Positions 60,066 through 64,000 of a stretch of 64,000 nt of DNA are shown piece after piece (positions within the stretch are counted from its first letter, which is position 1; each line of letters begins with the position of its first letter). A program made the translations under genes and the position numbers. The stretch covers positions 22,671 through 86,670 of the forward strand of contig JALEGX010000026.1 of NCBI GenBank assembly GCA_022763485.1, written 5' to 3'. Under the pieces are notes generated by a model that saw only the letters and a list, made by a program, of their open reading frames with translations, did no database searches and had not been told where the DNA came from. This stretch comes from Paracoccaceae bacterium. GTDB taxonomy: Bacteria > Pseudomonadota > Alphaproteobacteria > Rhodobacterales > Rhodobacteraceae.

Positions 60066-60509
60066 ATGACCGCAGGTTCGGAGCTTCTCTTCGTTTACGG
60101 CACGCTACTGGGACAGTCCGGGCATCCGATGTCCAAGCTGCTGGCCGAACATGGCCGCCTGCTGGGCGAGGGGAGCATCCGGGCGCGGCTCTACATCATC
60201 GATGATCCGGATGAGCCGGGACAGAACTTCTATCCTGGTGCCGTGCCCTCTGCGAAGGCTTCGGATCAGGTGTGTGGCGAGTTGCATCAGGTGCTGAACC
60301 CGGCGCTGGTGTTAGAGGCGTTCGACGTGTTCGAAGCCTGCGCCCCCGGTGCCAATGAACCCTATGAATTCCTGCGCCGTCCGATCCTGGTCACCCTGCA
60401 GGACGGAACCCAGCATTGGGCCCGTACCTATCTGTATACATGGGATGTTTCAGAGGCGCGCCATGTCCCCTCGGGCCGCTACACAGAGGCGACGCCGGAC
60501 ATCCGTTAA
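60066..60509 (+). CDS. AIG2/GGCT-like gamma-glutamylcyclotransferase
   Basis: A 147-residue protein with the nucleotide-like loop LLFVYGTLLGQSGHP near the N-terminus and SAKASDQVCGELHQV, LVLEAFDVFEACAPGANEPYEFLRRPI following. The YGTL motif and the Glu in YEF are characteristic of the gamma-glutamylcyclotransferase fold. Activity on gamma-glutamyl peptides or amines is inferred. Its stop overlaps that of the convergent ygfZ gene by three to four bases. Confidence 0.82.
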   Translation: MTAGSELLFVYGTLLGQSGHPMSKLLAEHGRLLGEGSIRARLYIIDDPDEPGQNFYPGAVPSAKASDQVCGELHQVLNPALVLEAFDVFEACAPGANEPYEFLRRPILVTLQDGTQHWARTYLYTWDVSEARHVPSGRYTEATPDIR

Positions 60510-61240
60510 GCCCGTTTGACAGTGGCCGATCCGGCTTGCATGGCGCCCGTGGCCCGGTCGAACCGCAGGTAAGCCAGCGCGGTTGTTCCCGATTGGGTGA
60601 GCAGGGTGCCAACGGGTTTGCCGTCTGCGGTGATCGGGGTTCCGGGCGCTTCGGTCCCGTCGATCGTCACCTGCGCCAACCCTTTGCGCAGTTCGGTCTT
60701 GTGCTTCATCCGTGCGGTCACTTCCTGACCCACGTAGCAGCCCTTGCGGAAATCCACCCCGTTCAGCCGTTCGAACCCGCATTCCAGGATATAGCTGTCC
60801 TGGGTCAGCTCGATCCCGGTTTCCGGCACACAATGGGCCACGCGCAGAGCAGACCAGTCGCTGCCATCATCGGCTTCGGCATCGGTGGTATAGGCGCGCC
60901 AGCCCAGCTCCGGGTGACGCGGATCCGCAAAGGCGCCCTCCGGCGCGGGACCCGTGCCGCGTTGCAGGTTCAGCTCCGTCTGGGAAATCGCCACATCCGC
61001 ACGCAGCCGGTACATGTTCAGCCGTTTGCTCAGCCCGTCTGCCAGCTCCTCGGCCACGTCCAGAAGCACGGCCTCTCCATCCGGAACCAGAAAGAAATCG
61101 GCCAGATACTTGCCCTGGGGTGTCAGCAATGCGGCATAGACCAGCCCGCTGTCCAGCTTTGCGACGTCATTGGTGACCAGCCCCTGCAGGAAGCTGCGGG
61201 TGTCGGCTCCGGTCAGGCGAAGGATGCGGCGGGTGGTCAT
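60506..61240 (-). CDS. ygfZ: YgfZ-type folate-binding protein
   Basis: A 244-residue protein of the YgfZ/GcvT family, which assists assembly or repair of iron-sulfur enzymes in a folate-dependent way. The signature KGCYVGQEVTARMKHKTELRKGL near residue 180 is intact, and LQGLVTNDVAKLDSGLVYAALLTPQGKYLADFFLV is the conserved N-terminal part. MTTRRILRLTGADTRSFLQG is the right start; the 401-codon ORF extends far upstream into another gene's antisense. Confidence 0.92.
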   Translation of the reverse strand: MTTRRILRLTGADTRSFLQGLVTNDVAKLDSGLVYAALLTPQGKYLADFFLVPDGEAVLLDVAEELADGLSKRLNMYRLRADVAISQTELNLQRGTGPAPEGAFADPRHPELGWRAYTTDAEADDGSDWSALRVAHCVPETGIELTQDSYILECGFERLNGVDFRKGCYVGQEVTARMKHKTELRKGLAQVTIDGTEAPGTPITADGKPVGTLLTQSGTTALAYLRFDRATGAMQAGSATVKRA

Positions 61241-61316
61241 CTTTGCGGTCCTCGGCGTGGTGTCTGGGATTTCCCTGATATAGGAAAGATATCTGAAAGA
61301 AACAGGAAAACGTGAC

Positions 61317-62000
61317 ATGCCCGCACCGATCAGCATCGTGATCCCGACGCTCAATGCCGAAGATGAGCTTGCGGCAAGTCTGGAAGCGCTGATGGAAGGG
61401 TTGGCCAGCGGGCTGATCCGCGAGCTTGTGATCTCGGACGGGGGGTCAACAGACCGAACGCTGGATATCGCCGAAGAGGCGGGGGCCCGGATCATCACCG
61501 GGGCCGCGTCGCGGGGCGGGCAGCTGCGGCGCGGCTGCGCCGATGTCCGGGGCGAATGGCTTTTGGTGCTGCACGCGGACACCAGACTGTCGCCCGGCTG
61601 GTCCGAGGCCGTTTCCGCCCATCTGGAGCAATCCCCCGGCAGGGCGGCCTGGTTCCACCTGTCCTTCCGGCAGGGCGGGGGCGCCGGGCGGCTGGTTGCC
61701 GCCTGGGCCAATCTGCGCGCCGGCCTGTTCGGATTACCCTATGGGGATCAGGGGCTTCTGGTGCCGCGCGCTTTGTACCAGAGCGTTGGCGGCTACCCGG
61801 ATCAGCGCCTGATGGAGGACGTGGCGCTGGTGCGAAAACTGCGCCCGATGGTGGCATTGCAGGCCACCGCCAGCACCAGCCCCATTCGTTATCAGCGCGA
61901 GGGTTGGCTGCGGCGCGGGACGCGAAACCTGTTGACGCTGACCCGCTATTTTCTGGGCGCGGATCCTGATCGGCTGGCGGGATTTTACACCCGCCGCTAA
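61317..62000 (+). CDS. TIGR04283 family glycosyltransferase
   Basis: A 227-residue GT-A family 2 glycosyltransferase: MPAPISIVIPTLNAEDELAASLEALME, then LVISDGGSTDRTLDIAEEAGARIITGAASRGGQLRRGCADVRGEWLLVLHADTRLS, with the DxD-like HAD, and LPYGDQGLLVPRALYQSVGGYPDQRLMEDVALVRKLR. It matches TIGR04283. The sugar donor and acceptor are unknown. It is followed closely by a convergent ABC exporter gene. Confidence 0.85.
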   Translation: MPAPISIVIPTLNAEDELAASLEALMEGLASGLIRELVISDGGSTDRTLDIAEEAGARIITGAASRGGQLRRGCADVRGEWLLVLHADTRLSPGWSEAVSAHLEQSPGRAAWFHLSFRQGGGAGRLVAAWANLRAGLFGLPYGDQGLLVPRALYQSVGGYPDQRLMEDVALVRKLRPMVALQATASTSPIRYQREGWLRRGTRNLLTLTRYFLGADPDRLAGFYTRR

Positions 62001-62005
62001 GGGGA

Positions 62006-63865
62006 TCAGCCGCCGAACAGGCGCTGGGTTAGACGACGGAACCACGGTGTCGCGGTGACGCTGACTTCGGTCTCGCTGGGGGCCTGGGCGGCAACGCCTT
62101 CGGGGTCCACCAGCGTCTTGCCGTCCTGGAACTGCAACCGGTAGAGGTCTGCATAGATGCCGCCGCGCGACAGCAGTTCATCATGTGTGCCCTGATCCAC
62201 AACCTCGCCGCGTTCCATGACAATGATCTTGTCGGCATTGCGGATGGTCGACAGGCGGTGCGCAATCACCAGCGTGGTGCGCCCCCCCGACAGCCGGTCC
62301 AGCGCCTGCTGCACCACCTGCTCGGACTGCGCATCCAGCGCCGAGGTCGCCTCATCCAGCAGCAGAACCGGCGTATCCCGCAGCAGCGCCCGCGCGATCA
62401 CCACCCGCTGGCGCTGGCCGCCGGACAGGGCCGATCCGCGGGGGCCGACCAGCGTGTCCAGACCATCGGGCAGCTTGGGCAGGAAGTCCGCCACATGTGC
62501 TGCTTCCAGCACCTCCTGCAGCTGCTCTTCGGTCACATCGGTGCGTCCCAGCAGGATGTTCTCGCGCAGGGTTTCGTCAAAAAGCAGCGCCTCCTGGCTG
62601 ACCACGGAAAAGAGGTTGCGCAGCTCCGGCAGATCCACGTCGCGGACCGCAGTACCGCCGACCTGAACGCGGCCTTCCTGCGGATCAATCAGGCGCGTCA
62701 GCAGGTTGAAAATGGTGGACTTTCCGGCCCCGGAGGCCCCGACAAGCGCGGTGGTCTTGCCCGCTTCGGCATAAAGGTTCAGGTCACGCAGAACCGTGGC
62801 CTCACCATAGCGCAGCGTCACGTTTTCAAGGTTGATGTCCGGGCGACCGGCGGGGGCGGCCACCGGGTTTTCGGGGGCGACCAGCTTGATCGGCGCGTCC
62901 ATCAGCTCCTTGATCCGCTCCAGCGCAGCCGCTGCAACCTGCCAGGTGCCAGAGACCGAAGCCAGTCGGCGCATCGGATCGAAGGCCAGGCCGATTGCGG
63001 TGAAGAAGCTCATGAACTGACCAACGGTCTTTTCACCCTCGATGATTTCCGAGCCGCCATAGAGCAGCACGCCCATGAAGCCCAAGCCGGCCATGACGTC
63101 GATCATCCCGGTGATCGACGCGGTGCCGAAGGAGGCACGCACCTCGGAGCGGACGAAATGCTGCATGTGTCCGTCAAAGCGATCGGACTGGTAGCGTTCC
63201 AGATTGTTCAGCTTGATCGGGACGATGCCGTGAAAGATCTCGTCCAGCCGGGTGGCCAGCGTTGCGCCCAGATCGCGGGCCTGCGCGGCCTTGCGGCGGA
63301 CATAACGCTGCGCCTTTGAGATCGGCAATAGCAGGATCGGCAGTCCGACCAGCATCACCAGTGTCCAGATGGGATCGACGCTGACCGCCACGCCGATCAG
63401 CACCACCAGCGAAATCATGTCACGTCCGGCCCCGGTAATGATCACCTGCCAGACCTGATTGACCGCACCCACGTCGCTTTGCACCCGCTGGATCAGGAAC
63501 CCGGGCGGGTGGACCTGGTGAAAGGCGGGATCCTGACGGATCAGGCGTTTCAGCATGTCACTGCGCAGATGGGCGGCGGTTTCCTGTGAAATCTTCGACA
63601 GCAGAACCTTCTGGCCGACCCCGGCCATGCCGCGCACCGAAAAGATGATCAGGAAGGTCACGCTGACCCAGCCCAGTGCGCTGGCATTCCCCTGGACGAA
63701 GACCTCATCGAACATGGGCTGCATCATGTAGCTGATCGCGCCGACCATCGAGCCTTCGACCAGCATGAACAGGACGGCGATACCCAGAACGCCCATATGC
63801 AGGCGCAGGTATCCGGACCAGAGCCAGCGCATCAGAGCGCGGGAGGAAGCTTGCGGTGTGCTCAT
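62006..63865 (-). CDS. MsbA-like ABC exporter (fused TM and ATPase)
   Basis: A 619-residue half-transporter. The N-terminal six-helix domain starts MSTPQASSRALMRWLWSGYLRLHMGVLGIAVLFMLVEGSMVGAISYMM. The ATPase domain has Walker A GASGAGKST near residue 375, the signature ALSGGQRQRV near residue 478, Walker B VLLLDEATSALD near residue 498 and IAHRLSTIRNADKI. Homodimers of this type export lipids or drugs; lipid A flipping is plausible but unproven. The start ATG 63865 is preferred over the longer listed frame. The neighbouring glycosyltransferase hints at an envelope glycolipid. Confidence 0.9.
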   Translation of the reverse strand: MSTPQASSRALMRWLWSGYLRLHMGVLGIAVLFMLVEGSMVGAISYMMQPMFDEVFVQGNASALGWVSVTFLIIFSVRGMAGVGQKVLLSKISQETAAHLRSDMLKRLIRQDPAFHQVHPPGFLIQRVQSDVGAVNQVWQVIITGAGRDMISLVVLIGVAVSVDPIWTLVMLVGLPILLLPISKAQRYVRRKAAQARDLGATLATRLDEIFHGIVPIKLNNLERYQSDRFDGHMQHFVRSEVRASFGTASITGMIDVMAGLGFMGVLLYGGSEIIEGEKTVGQFMSFFTAIGLAFDPMRRLASVSGTWQVAAAALERIKELMDAPIKLVAPENPVAAPAGRPDINLENVTLRYGEATVLRDLNLYAEAGKTTALVGASGAGKSTIFNLLTRLIDPQEGRVQVGGTAVRDVDLPELRNLFSVVSQEALLFDETLRENILLGRTDVTEEQLQEVLEAAHVADFLPKLPDGLDTLVGPRGSALSGGQRQRVVIARALLRDTPVLLLDEATSALDAQSEQVVQQALDRLSGGRTTLVIAHRLSTIRNADKIIVMERGEVVDQGTHDELLSRGGIYADLYRLQFQDGKTLVDPEGVAAQAPSETEVSVTATPWFRRLTQRLFGG

Positions 63866-64000
63866 GTCGTCATCTTTTCCGGGGATGGGGGGCACAGGGG
63901 CATTGGGGCCTCGTTCAGTTTGCCCGGGCCATTTAAGCAGCTGTATCCACAGGTGCAAGTCGCCCATCGGGGCGCATTTCTACGAAAGCGTGCATTGACG

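Overview
The window is about 62 percent GC and reads as chromosomal DNA of an alphaproteobacterium of the Roseobacter group (Rhodobacteraceae). Pointers are the five-gene atpHAGDC operon without atpI/B/E/F, a Roseobacter-type Hint-domain protein, TIGR01459 and TIGR04283 families, a DUF6280 protein, the pcm-TolC-PopZ-like order, and a class A rnpB. It is mostly housekeeping sequence. I see no CRISPR array, insertion sequence, prophage or tRNA.

Layout. 1-3861 (minus): an SPFH protein cut by the window edge, a DUF2927 lipoprotein, TelA, XpaC and a 29-codon membrane peptide, an envelope/toxic-anion-stress cluster. 3943-9057: an RluB-type pseudouridine synthase, tadA, a DoeA-like M24 hydrolase, a UPF0173 metallohydrolase, a ceramidase-family membrane protein, and an ATP-grasp gene split by an in-frame TAG. 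9159-13357: gatCA, an excalibur-like lipoprotein, an AmiD-type amidase, rnpB and rpmG. 13471-15756: an LpxR-like outer-membrane protein and a Hint-domain protein, each preceded by a perfect TTAA-N7-TTAA CtrA box. 16015-23957: rpsD, a PA14-like secreted protein, a divergent Lrp regulator/class V aminotransferase pair, hisC-tyrA-extensin-like overlapping genes, a DUF2125 protein and ChaC. 24027-32657: a MotA-like/OmpA stator-like pair with a very long coiled coil, an M23 peptidase overlapping clpA, gloB and a methyltransferase. 32702-34657: a gene frameshifted at a G7 tract and an unrecognised lower-GC gene. 35009-39863: the F1 ATP synthase operon with a clear terminator. 39978-49070: small metabolic genes, prs, ribF-ycgN, a MaoC hydratase, a HAD hydrolase and the divergent pobR/pobA pair. 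49304-52688: lepA, then a low-GC DUF3800 gene followed by two copies of a palindromic repeat. 52912-64000: pcm, TolC-like and PopZ-like genes, cobQ, efp, ygfZ, a TIGR04283 glycosyltransferase and an MsbA-like ABC exporter.

How the genes work together. Translation dominates (tadA, gatCA, rnpB, rpmG, rpsD, lepA, efp, RluB). Energy and cofactor supply come from ATP synthase, prs, ribF and cobQ. A third theme is the envelope: amidase, M23 and extensin-like enzymes, the stator-like pair, TolC, LpxR-like and ABC exporter. Catabolic capacity includes 4-hydroxybenzoate hydroxylation and glutathione turnover (gloB plus two unrelated gamma-glutamylcyclotransferases).

The points most worth a second look are the paired CtrA boxes, the two broken genes (amber codon; G7 tract), the stator-like pair, the low-GC DUF3800 gene with its repeats, and the PopZ-like protein. 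I found no clear multi-gene novel defence or mobile system. All family assignments rest on reading motifs by eye, without database searches.
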